A stretch of DNA of 15,880 bases from JAFGJQ01 sp052034525 (GCA_052034525.1 JBPOIK010000002.1:1-15880), one strand, 5' to 3'; positions 1 to 7,526 are shown, counted from the first letter of the stretch. Notes: generated from the sequence alone by a model not told the origin. Made by a program: numbers and translations.

Positions 1-155
1 CGGCTTTCCCCTTCATGTTTCGTCGTCGGGAAGCTTCCCCTTGCCGCTGCGAGCTTCCGGCCGCTTGTGATGCGGCCTCTGCCGCGTGGCACGCTGCTTC
101 GTCGGAATCTGTGGTCGGCAGTGAGGCCGTAACTTGATCGGCTATTCTGGACGCC

Positions 156-177
156 GTGGTCGGCTGAAGCCGGCCAC
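156..177. terminator. Strong GC hairpin past the end of the ATPase gene
   Basis: The nine bases GTGGTCGGC pair with GCCGGCCAC around a TGAA loop, with one G-U wobble. The hairpin lies about 30 bases beyond the minus-strand stop codon at 208-210, where a transcript end is expected. Neither side has a T-run, so it is not a classic intrinsic terminator; it may be a 3'-end structure or chance. The remaining bases of 1-207 contain short open frames on both strands but nothing I can recognise as a gene. Confidence 0.35.
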
Positions 178-207
178 CATCCGGAGGCAAAGGACTGGAT
201 GCGTGGG

Positions 208-2658
208 TCACAGGTCGTACGCGGGGCTTGTTTGACCGTCGCGCGTGACGACATACGGCCGCCAGACCAGGGCACAGTTTGTGACGACGATGTCGGATTT
301 CCTGGGCCGTACCGTCACCTGTTCCAGGGCCGGAGACTCCACACTGGAACTGCTTCCGAGCTTCGCGATTTCGGTCTCGACTTCCGTGTTCAGATCGAGG
401 AGCTGCTGCTTGAGGGTCTCGACGTTTTCCTCGGCGCGGCCAACGTCACCGTGTTCGCGGGCGGCGCGGCCGGCGCTGCGCAGCGCAGAGGCCGCCCGCC
501 CGACATTGCTGACGCTGATCCGCTTGCGCCCGAACAACGCTCCCAGGACGGTTGTACCCAAGGAGATCGCCGTCTGGTATTCCTGTTGCCGCGCCTGGGA
601 CTTCTCGCGGTGGACGCGTTCTTCCGCCCGGCGGATGCGTTCCTGCAGCCCTGTGAGCCTGGGCGCGTAACGCTTGCGCAGCGCCTCGATCTGCGCATCA
701 CGCTTCTCACGCTGCAGATGGCACAGCCGCGCGCGAAAGTCGGCTTCTGTTTCGTCGGGCTTCGAGAACAGTTTCAACTCGCTTGACCAAAAAAGTGTGG
801 CGCCATGATTCTGATAGAGATGATTCACGAAGCTCTTGCTCCATGCCACGTGGCTGGCTTCCCGGGCCGCCAGGGCCGGCAGAGCGGCGAACCGCGCGCC
901 GGGCTCCGCCTGGGGTCCGGCGTCCAGTGGCGCAGCGGAGATCGGCTCGGCATCGCTCCAGGGATCAAGACCTGCCTGGTCATCCAGCGGCACGCACAGG
1001 GCCACGTTTCTCCATTCGTCCAGGCCGGCTGACTTGCTTTGCCAGTGCACCTTGCCCATGCCGATGAGAGCGGGTTCGTATCGGATGGTTGCGTCCGCCG
1101 GGATCGATCGCCGGACGGCCAGAAAGCGTTGGGTGATGCCGGGTGGCAGCGGCGGAGGGCTCGTTGTCGAAGCGGAATCGGACATCGTGGCGGTGGCGAT
1201 GGCCGGCGCAGGGGCGGGTTCCGGCGGCGCGGCTGGGCCGGCCGCCGGCGGCTTGCGAGAGGCCATCAGATCCCGAATCTGGTTGCGCGTGAGCGGCCCG
1301 CGCAGATACGACAGCGTCCATCGCGTCTGGAAGAGGACGGGGGCGTCTTCATGGACGTTGTTCATGAGGAACACCCGGTTGCCCAGGCCGGACAGAAGCG
1401 CCTCCGTTCGTCCGCGGTCGAACATCGAGCCGGCCGCGGCGCCCTGAAGGCCGTCGAGCAGCCGGGCCTTGTCACGCTCGGTCTGGAGCCGGCCGATGAA
1501 CCAGGTGCCGGTGTTGGCCAGGCCTTTGTAATCCAAGTCCACGGGATTCTGCGTGGCCAGCACCACGCCGAGTCCGTACGCCCGGGCCTGTTTCAGAAGC
1601 GTGAGCATGGGGGTCTTGGCCGGTGGATTGGCCGTTGGCGGGCAGTAGCCGAAGATCTCGTCCATGAAGAGGACCGCGCGAAGGCTGCCCGTGCCCGGCT
1701 GCATCCGCATCCAGGCGATGATCTCATTGAGCAGCAGCGTGACGAAAAACATGCGTTCTGCGTCGGACAGATGCGCGATGGAGAGAATGGAGATGCGCGG
1801 TTTGCTCTGCTCGGTGTGGAGCAGGCGAGCGATTTCCAGCGGCTCGCCCTCCATCCACGCGGCGAATCCCGGCGACGCCAGCAGGCTGTTCAACGACATC
1901 GCCAGCTTGAAGCGGTCTTTGGCCGGGAAGAACGATTCAAGGTCCATCACCCCCATCTTGTCGAACGGCGGCGACTGAATCTGGTGGATGAGCGCAGCGA
2001 TGTCGAGATTCCGTCCGGCGCGCCAGGCGCGGTCCACCACGCTGCTCAGCAGGATGTGTTCGCGGCTCTGGACGGGGTCGGCCTCGATGCCCACCAACAG
2101 CAGGAGTCCGGAGACCATCGCCGAGACGCGCTCCCGCATCGCATCCGTGTCGGCGGAGAGTTCGGGCGGCGGCGCGGCCAGGGACCGAAGGATCATCAGA
2201 GGCAGCCCCGCGTTGCTGCCCGGGGTGTAGATGGCGACGTCGGCGGCATCGCGGAAGCGGGCAATGCGAGTGCCGTCCTGGTCCCACTGCCCCAGGCCGG
2301 CATGCCACCGTTGGGCCTGGTCGGCCGCGTATGCCTCGGGTGCAACTCCTCTGCGAGCCGCCTCGCTTTCGTCGATCCAGGGGCGGAAATCGTCCGGTCG
2401 CAATTGTGGGAACGTCAGCAGGAGATTGCCGAGATCCCCTTTCGGATCGATGGCGATCGCGGGGATCCCATCGATCGCCGCCTCCTCGAGAAGAGCCACA
2501 CACAGGCCGGTTTTCCCGCTGCCGGTCATGCCGACGCAGATGGCGTGCGTGGTCAGGTCTTTGGCGTCGTACAGGAGCAGATCGTCCGTCGGCCCGCCCC
2601 GTTGGTGATCATACTGCCGACCCAGATAGAACACTCCGAGCTTCTCATAGTCCTGCAT
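208..2658 (-). CDS. HerA/FtsK-like P-loop ATPase with C-terminal coiled coil (helicase HerA-like, DUF87 type)
   Basis: An 816-residue ATP-binding protein of the HerA-FtsK superfamily. Walker A GMTGSGKT is at residues 43-50, followed by an 'AIDPKGDLGN' segment typical of HerA-like ATPases. Walker B LFMDEIFG has Asp333-Glu334, and a conserved 'VVLATQNPVDLDYKGL' stretch follows at about 365-380. A Pro/Ala-rich linker (about 470-510) leads to a second part with a charged coiled coil (about 655-780) interrupted by a short hydrophobic, Gly-rich segment near 'TTVLGALFG'. Family members are DNA-translocating or remodelling ATPases; the substrate here is unknown. The ATG at 2658 has AGGAGG five bases upstream. 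No nuclease such as NurA is adjacent, so a canonical HerA-NurA end-resection role is not supported. The gene probably has its own promoter (2708-2736) and lies downstream of the 6S RNA on the same strand. Confidence 0.88.
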   Translation of the reverse strand: MQDYEKLGVFYLGRQYDHQRGGPTDDLLLYDAKDLTTHAICVGMTGSGKTGLCVALLEEAAIDGIPAIAIDPKGDLGNLLLTFPQLRPDDFRPWIDESEAARRGVAPEAYAADQAQRWHAGLGQWDQDGTRIARFRDAADVAIYTPGSNAGLPLMILRSLAAPPPELSADTDAMRERVSAMVSGLLLLVGIEADPVQSREHILLSSVVDRAWRAGRNLDIAALIHQIQSPPFDKMGVMDLESFFPAKDRFKLAMSLNSLLASPGFAAWMEGEPLEIARLLHTEQSKPRISILSIAHLSDAERMFFVTLLLNEIIAWMRMQPGTGSLRAVLFMDEIFGYCPPTANPPAKTPMLTLLKQARAYGLGVVLATQNPVDLDYKGLANTGTWFIGRLQTERDKARLLDGLQGAAAGSMFDRGRTEALLSGLGNRVFLMNNVHEDAPVLFQTRWTLSYLRGPLTRNQIRDLMASRKPPAAGPAAPPEPAPAPAIATATMSDSASTTSPPPLPPGITQRFLAVRRSIPADATIRYEPALIGMGKVHWQSKSAGLDEWRNVALCVPLDDQAGLDPWSDAEPISAAPLDAGPQAEPGARFAALPALAAREASHVAWSKSFVNHLYQNHGATLFWSSELKLFSKPDETEADFRARLCHLQREKRDAQIEALRKRYAPRLTGLQERIRRAEERVHREKSQARQQEYQTAISLGTTVLGALFGRKRISVSNVGRAASALRSAGRAAREHGDVGRAEENVETLKQQLLDLNTEVETEIAKLGSSSSVESPALEQVTVRPRKSDIVVTNCALVWRPYVVTRDGQTSPAYDL

Positions 2659-2707
2659 GAGCGCCTCCTGCCGGCGTGGGAGTCATCCTCCCCTCCACGA
2701 CCGCAAG

Positions 2708-2736
2708 ATTACAAAGTGCAACGGGGGTGACTGCAA
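2708..2736 (-). promoter_or_regulatory. Putative sigma-70-type promoter for the HerA-like ATPase gene
   Basis: On the minus strand, TTGCAG (2736-2731) is followed after 17 bases by TGTAAT (2713-2708), which matches the -10 consensus at five of six positions. The predicted start would be near 2701, giving a leader of about 40 bases that contains the AGGAGG ribosome site. It is predicted from sequence only. Confidence 0.45.
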
Positions 2737-2820
2737 TGGGTCGGGTGCGGAATCCGGCCAGCCGGCCGACGGTGATTGAGGAGAGTCTCAGGGGCGCCAT
2801 GACAGGCGCCGCGGAACAGG

Positions 2821-2854
2821 AACAAAATGGGCTTGTCGATCAGGCGACAAGCCC
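2821..2854 (-). terminator. Intrinsic terminator of the 6S RNA gene
   Basis: A perfect 10-bp stem (GGGCTTGTCG with CGACAAGCCC, 2829-2838 and 2845-2854) has a six-base loop. It is followed on the minus strand by ATTTTGTT (2828-2821). It sits four bases after the closing stem of the structured RNA, so it ends that transcript and keeps it separate from the ATPase gene. Confidence 0.8.
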
Positions 2855-2857
2855 TCA

Positions 2858-3061
2858 GAAAACGTTTGAAGAGCCACCGTGCCGATGGGTGTGTATTCGG
2901 CGAACCCTCGCAGAAAGTGGGTGGCCTTGGGTTGCCAGGAAGTCCCGCTCTTTGCGTCGGGCTTGTCCGCGAGCGCCCCGAAACAGGCCTCCCGGGGTTC
3001 GCTTATCGGTTCAGCCAAATAAGTCCCTGTCGCGCACGGCAGCGACCTTCAAACGTCTTCC
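2858..3061 (-). ncRNA. ssrS: 6S RNA (SsrS-type regulator of RNA polymerase)
   Basis: 6S RNA mimics an open promoter and sequesters the housekeeping RNA polymerase holoenzyme, usually in stationary phase. Reading the minus strand, the two ends pair as a 14-bp closing stem (3060-3047 with 2858-2871, one G-U). They enclose about 175 bases of rod-like, GC-rich sequence, and the total of about 204 nt is usual for the family. The 5' half contains GGCUGAACCGAUAAGCG, which resembles the central-bubble strand CCUGAGCCGAUAU of E. coli 6S as I remember it. The 3' half contains CACCCACUUU and GAGGGUUCGCC, which resemble the opposite strand. A -10-like TATAGT (3069-3064) and a downstream terminator frame it as an independent gene. 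No convincing protein is encoded here on either strand. Another rod-shaped RNA is possible, and ends are approximate. Confidence 0.78.
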
Positions 3062-3063
3062 AT

Positions 3064-3092
3064 ACTATATCATCGTCTACGCGCCAGGAGAA
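3064..3092 (-). promoter_or_regulatory. Putative promoter of the 6S RNA gene
   Basis: The minus strand has TATAGT (3069-3064) as a -10 element, placed correctly to start transcription at about 3060-3057, the first bases of the closing stem. The -35 region, TTCTCC (3092-3087) at 17-base spacing, is a poor match. The support comes mainly from the fit to the RNA 5' end. Confidence 0.45.
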
Positions 3093-3165
3093 GCATGAGG
3101 ACTCGCCCATGCTTCGGATTCCGCAACCCAGCAATCGCCGTGCCGGGGCCTTGCCCTTGGGACGC

Positions 3166-3194
3166 TTTTCCTGTACAGGCGTCTGGCCTAGAAT
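3166..3194 (+). promoter_or_regulatory. Putative promoter for trpA and the selenoprotein gene
   Basis: TAGAAT (3189-3194) matches the -10 consensus at five of six positions. TTTTCC lies 17 bases upstream as a weak -35. It is the best candidate in the gap between the divergent 6S RNA gene and trpA and would give a leader of about 120 bases. I saw no Trp-codon-rich leader peptide or clear attenuator in it. Confidence 0.35.
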
Positions 3195-3323
3195 GGGAGC
3201 GGGGAGGGGGTGGGTTTAGTCGTTGTGGATACACGCATTGCGGCGGGTCGGGCGGTCGCGGCCCTGCCGCGTGCCAGGCGCCGCATTCGGGAACGGTACC
3301 GGCCTGCCACGCCGGCCAGACGT

Positions 3324-4142
3324 ATGACACAGAACCGAATTGACGCGAATTTCCAGGCGCTCCAGACACGCGGCGGAAAAGCGTTGATCCCGTACGTGAC
3401 GGCCGGTTATCCGGACCTCGCCACCACGGATCTGCTTCTGCGGCGGCTGGATGAGCTGGGGATTCCCCTCATTGAGATCGGCATCCCGTTTTCGGATTCC
3501 ATTGCGGATGGGCCGGTTATCCAAGGCTCGTTCCATCGCGTGCTGGCCGGTGGATTCCGTGTGGCGGATCTGTTCGAGACCGTTCGGGCGGTCCGGCCGG
3601 CCGTGTCCACGGCGCTGGTTGCGATGGTGTCCATGTCACTTGTGCGCCAGCCCGGGGTAAGCGAGTTTGCCCGGCGCTGCGCCGAGAGCGGCTTCGACGG
3701 GCTGATCGTGCCGGACGTGCCGCTGGAGGAATCGTCCGAAGTCCGGGATGCCGCCCGCGCTGCGGGGTTGCGCTGCATCATGCTGGTCGCTCCGACCACA
3801 CCGGCCGCTCGGCGTGAGCAGATTGCCGGCGCCTCGGAGAGTTTCATATACCAAGTGGCGGTTCGCGGAATCACTGGCGAACGGGAGGGCCTTCCCGCGG
3901 ACATTGCCGAGTTTGTGCGGGTGCTGCGCACGGTCAGTCGGCTTCCGGTGTGCGTGGGGTTCGGCATCGGCACGCCGCGACAGGTACGGGCCGTGTGCGA
4001 CGTGGCGGATGGCGCCATTGTGGGTACCGCGCTGGTCCGGCGGATTGGTGAGGGGATGGACGCCGGGGACTCGTCCGAGGTGATTGTCCGGAACGTCACC
4101 CACTTCGTGGCTGAGCTTTGGAAGGAGGTTTCCGCCGCATGA
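3324..4142 (+). CDS. trpA: Tryptophan synthase alpha chain
   Basis: TrpA cleaves indole-3-glycerol phosphate to indole and glyceraldehyde-3-phosphate; the indole is channelled to TrpB. The 272 residues match the family length of about 268. Catalytic residues are visible: Glu51 and Asp62 in 'IEIGIPFSDSIADGP', equivalent to E. coli Glu49 and Asp60. The phosphate-binding segments 'VRGITGER' and 'VGFGIGTP' are also present. The ATG at 3324 is chosen because homology starts there (MTQNRIDANFQAL). The frame stays open upstream to a GTG at 3210 near a G-rich Shine-Dalgarno-like run, but the added residues are Arg/Ala-rich and unlike TrpA; the ATG itself has no clear ribosome site. No other trp gene is adjacent, so trpB must lie elsewhere. 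The stop overlaps the next start codon (ATGA), implying translational coupling. Confidence 0.95.
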   Translation: MTQNRIDANFQALQTRGGKALIPYVTAGYPDLATTDLLLRRLDELGIPLIEIGIPFSDSIADGPVIQGSFHRVLAGGFRVADLFETVRAVRPAVSTALVAMVSMSLVRQPGVSEFARRCAESGFDGLIVPDVPLEESSEVRDAARAAGLRCIMLVAPTTPAARREQIAGASESFIYQVAVRGITGEREGLPADIAEFVRVLRTVSRLPVCVGFGIGTPRQVRAVCDVADGAIVGTALVRRIGEGMDAGDSSEVIVRNVTHFVAELWKEVSAA

Positions 4143-4645
4143 GTGAGGATCCGTCAGGCCGGCCGGCGTCGCCCCGAAAGAGTTCATCTCTGCCGCTTGC
4201 CATCGTTTGCCTGTGTGTTCTGATGATGGGCGCCTGGTGGTTCAACCAGCGCGGCACCGGTCCGTTGGAGGGCTGGGGGCACGATCTCGACGAGGCGCTG
4301 AGGCAAGGGCTGCAACAGGGCAAGCCGGTGCTGGCGTTCTTTTCGGCGCCCGGGTGAGGGCCGTGCTCCCTGATGAAGCGGCAGGTTCTGCCGCACGAAC
4401 GCGTTCGCGAACAACTGGCACGCTACATCTCGGTCGAGATCAACCTTGCCCGCGATGACCGCCACGCCCGCCGATACCGCGTTGAGGGTGCGCCGACGTT
4501 CCTGATTCTGGACGCTGCGGGAGAGGTGAAGGATGGGCGGGTGGGCCCCGTTTCCCCGGAAGAATTCATCCGGTTCCTACAGGGGACTTCCGCGTCTTCG
4601 CGTTCCCCCGACTCGAACTCCGATTCGCCTGATTCAGCCCCCTGA
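4139..4645 (+). CDS. Membrane-anchored thioredoxin-like selenoprotein with UGPC active site (in-frame TGA read as selenocysteine)
   Basis: The frame from ATG 4139 meets TGA at 4355-4357 and continues open to 4645. Read through, it gives 168 residues with a complete thioredoxin-like fold. Residues 1-17 are polar, about 18-35 form one membrane anchor, 'GKPVLAFFSAPG' is the central strand, then U73-G-P-C76 takes the place of CGPC. 'VEGAPTFLILD' supplies the cis-proline (Pro119), and a final helix ends at FIRFLQG. The TGA falls exactly on the nucleophilic Cys position, and a SECIS-like hairpin follows it. AAGGAGG (4122-4128) lies ten bases before the ATG, inside trpA. The protein is probably an envelope thiol-disulfide oxidoreductase with an outward-facing domain; its substrate is unknown. 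The Ser/Asp/Pro-rich tail (last 19 residues) overlaps uvrA. The alternative is a Cys-to-stop mutation making a pseudogene, which the intact downstream half and the hairpin argue against. No Sec machinery genes are in the window. Confidence 0.8.
4355..4394 (+). promoter_or_regulatory. Selenocysteine UGA codon and bacterial SECIS-like hairpin
   Basis: UGA is at 4355-4357. Beginning 20 bases later, GCGGCAG (4378-4384) pairs perfectly with CUGCCGC (4388-4394) around a GUU loop. The loop starts with G followed by U and lies 27 bases after the UGA, within the spacing usual for bacterial SECIS elements. The apical part GCAGGUUCUGC closely resembles GCAGGUCUGC of the E. coli fdhF SECIS as I recall it, where the loop G and U contact SelB. 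A lower stem CGUG (4362-4365) with CACG (4394-4397) is possible but competes for one base. The bulged U of the E. coli element is not evident. Confidence 0.72.
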
Positions 4646-7454
4646 GGCGCTTCTTCAAGAACCTGCCGGTGTAGCTCCGGGAGCATTGGGCCACGTCTTC
4701 CGGCGTGCCTTCGACCACGATTTCGCCTCCGGCGTCGCCGCCCTCCGGTCCCAGGTCAATGACCCAGTCGGACACCTTGATCACATCGAGATTATGCTCG
4801 ATGCACAGGACGGTGTGCCCCATGGCCACCAGCCGGTTCAAGACGTTCAGCAATTTGTGGATGTCGGCGAAGTGCAGGCCGGTGGTGGGCTCATCGAGAA
4901 TGTACATGGTGTGTCCCGCGGGCGACTTGCCGAGTTCCGCCGCCAGTTTGACCCGCTGCGCCTCACCGCCGGACAAGGTGGTTGAGGCCTGACCGAGCCG
5001 CATGTACCCCAGGCCCACGTCCTGCAGGGCCCGCAGCAACTGTCGGATTTTCGGGAAGTTTTCGAAGAACGGGACGGCTTCCTCCGCGCGCATGTCCAGC
5101 ACGTCGGCAATATTCCGGCCGCGATAGCGCACTTCCAGCGTCTCGCGGTTGTAGCGGGTGCCTTTGCACGTGCCACATTCGACGAACACGTCCGGCAGAA
5201 AGTGCATCTCGATCCGTTTGATTCCCTGACCCTGGCAGTCCTCGCATCGCCCGCCGCGTACGTTGAAGCTGAACCGTCCGGGCGAGTATCCGCGGATTTT
5301 GGCTTCACGCGTCTGGGCATACAACTGACGGATAAGGTCGAACACGCCCACGTACGTGGCCGGATTGCTCCGCGGGGTCCGGCCGATGGGCGATTGATCG
5401 ATCTCGATGACCCGATCGACGTGGGACGCACCGACGAGGCGCTCCAGTTCGCCCGGCCGCGGCCCGGTGCCGTAGATGGCCCGGTGCAGAGCCCGATGCA
5501 GAATCTCCGTGATGAGCGTGCTTTTGCCGCTGCCGGACACGCCAGTCACGCACACGAAACAGCCCAAAGGGAAGCGGACGTTGATGTTCTTCAGGTTGTT
5601 CTGCCGGACGCCGCGCACTTCCACGGCGTGGCTCAGGTCCACCGGGCGACGTTCGTCGGGCACGGGAATCGCGTACCGGCCGGTCAGGTATTTGGCGGTG
5701 ATGGACTCCTCGCAGGCCAGAACCTCGGCCAGCGTGCCTTCCGCCACGATCCGTCCGCCTTCGGCGCCCGCGCCCGGCCCGATGTCCACAACGTGGTCCG
5801 CGGCGCTGATGCACTCTTCGTCGTGCTCCACCACGATCACCGTGTTGCCCATGTCGGCCAGTCGCCGCAGCGTGCCCACCAGACGCTGCGTGTCTCGCTG
5901 GTGCAGGCCGATGGTCGGTTCGTCCAGCACGTAACAGACACCCACAAGCCCGCTGCCGATCTGCGTGGCCAGGCGGATGCGCTGGGCCTCGCCGCCGGAA
6001 AGCGTGGCCGATCCGCGATTCAGAGCCAGATAGTCCACCCCCACGTCGCAGAGAAACTGCAAACGCTGGCGGATCTCCCGCAGAATCGGATCCGAGATGG
6101 TCTGCCGCTCACCCTCGAACGTGAGATTCTGGAAGAACCTGTGAGCCGCCGCCACGCTCAGAGCACTGATATCCGCAATGTCTCGCTCGGCCACTTTCAC
6201 GCACAGGGCCTCAGGCCGCAGGCGCGACCCGTGGCAGGCTTCACAAGGCGCTTCGCTCAGGAAGGCATGCATCCGTTGCTTGACCGATTCGGAATCCGTG
6301 GTCTCCCAGCGGCGACGCAGGTTGGGAATGACACCCTCGAAGGAGACGCCTCGTTCCGCGGCCTCCGCGGAGTTGGTGCCGTACATCAGAATTCGCACGA
6401 GAGCCTCAGGAATGTTGCGGAACGGAATCTCGGGCGAAATGTCAAACGCCTGGCAGAAGTCGCGGACCATCGCCCCGTAAACCGCGTTCATCCGCTTGCC
6501 CCCATGCCGCCAAGCGAGAATGGCCCCGCCCGTCAGGGATAGCTCCTTGTCCGGCACGATCAGGTCCGGATCAAACTCGAGAATCGTTCCCAGGCCGTTG
6601 CACGTCTCGCACGCTCCGTGAGGCGAGTTGAAACTGAATAACCGGGGCGACAACTCCGGCAGGTTTACGTCCGTATGGTGGGGGCACGCAAAGTGGGAGC
6701 TGAATACATGGTCCTCAAATCGCCCGTCGTGGTCCTCCAGGCAGATCGTCACGCGCCCGTCCGAAAGGGCCAGCGACAGGTCCACGCTGTCGGCCAGCCG
6801 GGCCTGGATGTGCTCCTTGACTACCAGGCGATCCACGACCACTTCGATTGTGTGTTTTTTCTGCGTGGCCAGGGATGGGGTGTCTTCCAGCTTCATCATC
6901 CGCCCGTCGATGCGGGCCCGAACAAATCCCTCCTTCATGACCCGCGCCAGCAGGTCGGCATGGGCCCCTCTCTTGTCCACGACCAGCGGCGCGAGCACCT
7001 GAATCCGCGAGCCTGCCGGCATGGCCAGCACCGCATCCACAATCTGTGATGTGGATTGCCTGCCGATCGGCCGACCGCACTGCCAGCAGCGTGGCTCCCC
7101 GACCCGGGCGAAAAGCACCCGCAGGTAGTCATAAATCTCCGTGACCGTGGCCACCGTGGAGCGAGGGTTCATGCCGGCCGACCGCTGCTCGATGGCAATG
7201 GTGGGAGTGGTGCCCTCGATCCGGTCCACGTCCGGTTTCTGCATCTGCTCCAGGAACTGGCGTGCGTAGGCGGACAGCGACTCGACGTATTTCCGCTGGC
7301 CCTCCGCATAAATCGTGTCAAACGCCAAAGAGCTTTTGCCCGAGCCGGACAGCCCGGTAATGACGGTCAGCCGCTCTCGCGGAATCTCCAGCGTGATGTT
7401 CTTGAGGTTGTGCTGTCTGGCACCGACGATCCGTATGGACTTCTGTTCCGCCAC
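4566..7454 (-). CDS. uvrA: Excinuclease ABC subunit A (UvrA)
   Basis: UvrA is the damage-recognition ATPase of nucleotide excision repair; its dimer loads UvrB onto lesions. The 962 residues have tandem ABC modules. Walker A GLSGSGKS is at 34-41, and signature LSGGEAQRIRLA with 'YVLDEPTIGLH' follows. The second module has GVSGSGKST, LSGGEAQRVKLA and 'YILDEPTTGLH'. The C-terminal zinc finger is intact ('CEDCQGQG' to 'CGTCKGT'). The first zinc-finger region reads 'FACPHHTDV...GACETC', with His where the second Cys is expected and one extra residue. Translation starts at GTG 7454, matching the usual N-terminus (SIRIVGARQHNLKNI), with a weak ribosome site. Homology ends at 'GRFLKKRL'; the last ~23 basic and polar residues overlap the convergent selenoprotein gene by 80 bp. 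It is divergent from ftsK. Confidence 0.97.
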   Translation of the reverse strand: MAEQKSIRIVGARQHNLKNITLEIPRERLTVITGLSGSGKSSLAFDTIYAEGQRKYVESLSAYARQFLEQMQKPDVDRIEGTTPTIAIEQRSAGMNPRSTVATVTEIYDYLRVLFARVGEPRCWQCGRPIGRQSTSQIVDAVLAMPAGSRIQVLAPLVVDKRGAHADLLARVMKEGFVRARIDGRMMKLEDTPSLATQKKHTIEVVVDRLVVKEHIQARLADSVDLSLALSDGRVTICLEDHDGRFEDHVFSSHFACPHHTDVNLPELSPRLFSFNSPHGACETCNGLGTILEFDPDLIVPDKELSLTGGAILAWRHGGKRMNAVYGAMVRDFCQAFDISPEIPFRNIPEALVRILMYGTNSAEAAERGVSFEGVIPNLRRRWETTDSESVKQRMHAFLSEAPCEACHGSRLRPEALCVKVAERDIADISALSVAAAHRFFQNLTFEGERQTISDPILREIRQRLQFLCDVGVDYLALNRGSATLSGGEAQRIRLATQIGSGLVGVCYVLDEPTIGLHQRDTQRLVGTLRRLADMGNTVIVVEHDEECISAADHVVDIGPGAGAEGGRIVAEGTLAEVLACEESITAKYLTGRYAIPVPDERRPVDLSHAVEVRGVRQNNLKNINVRFPLGCFVCVTGVSGSGKSTLITEILHRALHRAIYGTGPRPGELERLVGASHVDRVIEIDQSPIGRTPRSNPATYVGVFDLIRQLYAQTREAKIRGYSPGRFSFNVRGGRCEDCQGQGIKRIEMHFLPDVFVECGTCKGTRYNRETLEVRYRGRNIADVLDMRAEEAVPFFENFPKIRQLLRALQDVGLGYMRLGQASTTLSGGEAQRVKLAAELGKSPAGHTMYILDEPTTGLHFADIHKLLNVLNRLVAMGHTVLCIEHNLDVIKVSDWVIDLGPEGGDAGGEIVVEGTPEDVAQCSRSYTGRFLKKRLRGLNQANRSSSRGNAKTRKSPVGTG

Positions 7455-7526
7455 CTCTGGCCCCCCGTGCCCCGGGCCAGCGCCCGGAGTCGAAAACGTC
7501 CCGGCGGGTCGATCGCCAAACCGTTC

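Noticed and set aside
1039..2730. Long plus-strand open frame opposite the HerA-like ATPase gene
   Set aside because: It is antisense to a clear P-loop ATPase, has the Arg/His/Gly-rich composition of a GC-rich shadow frame, and shows no motif of its own.
2793..2810. GGCGCC-ATGACA-GGCGCC inverted repeat as a regulatory site
   Set aside because: GGCGCC is itself palindromic and common in GC-rich DNA; the hairpin has no clear link to a promoter or terminator.
2676..3219. Small proteins in the intergenic region before trpA
   Set aside because: Frames here have no ribosome sites or recognisable domains, and the DNA is better explained as a structured 6S RNA.
3210..3323. N-terminal extension of TrpA from GTG 3210
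   Set aside because: The added residues are Arg/Ala-rich and outside the conserved TrpA N-terminus, although the G-rich run upstream resembles a ribosome site.
4139..4357. Reading the TGA at 4355 as a true stop (two separate genes or a pseudogene)
   Set aside because: The fragment before it would end in mid-fold, the following frame supplies the remaining thioredoxin strands and cis-proline, and a SECIS-like hairpin is present; other genes here use TGG for Trp, so recoding of TGA as Trp is also unlikely.
5202..6542. Plus-strand open frame of 446 codons opposite uvrA
   Set aside because: It lies wholly inside uvrA on the other strand and mirrors its codon pattern; no independent ribosome site or domain.
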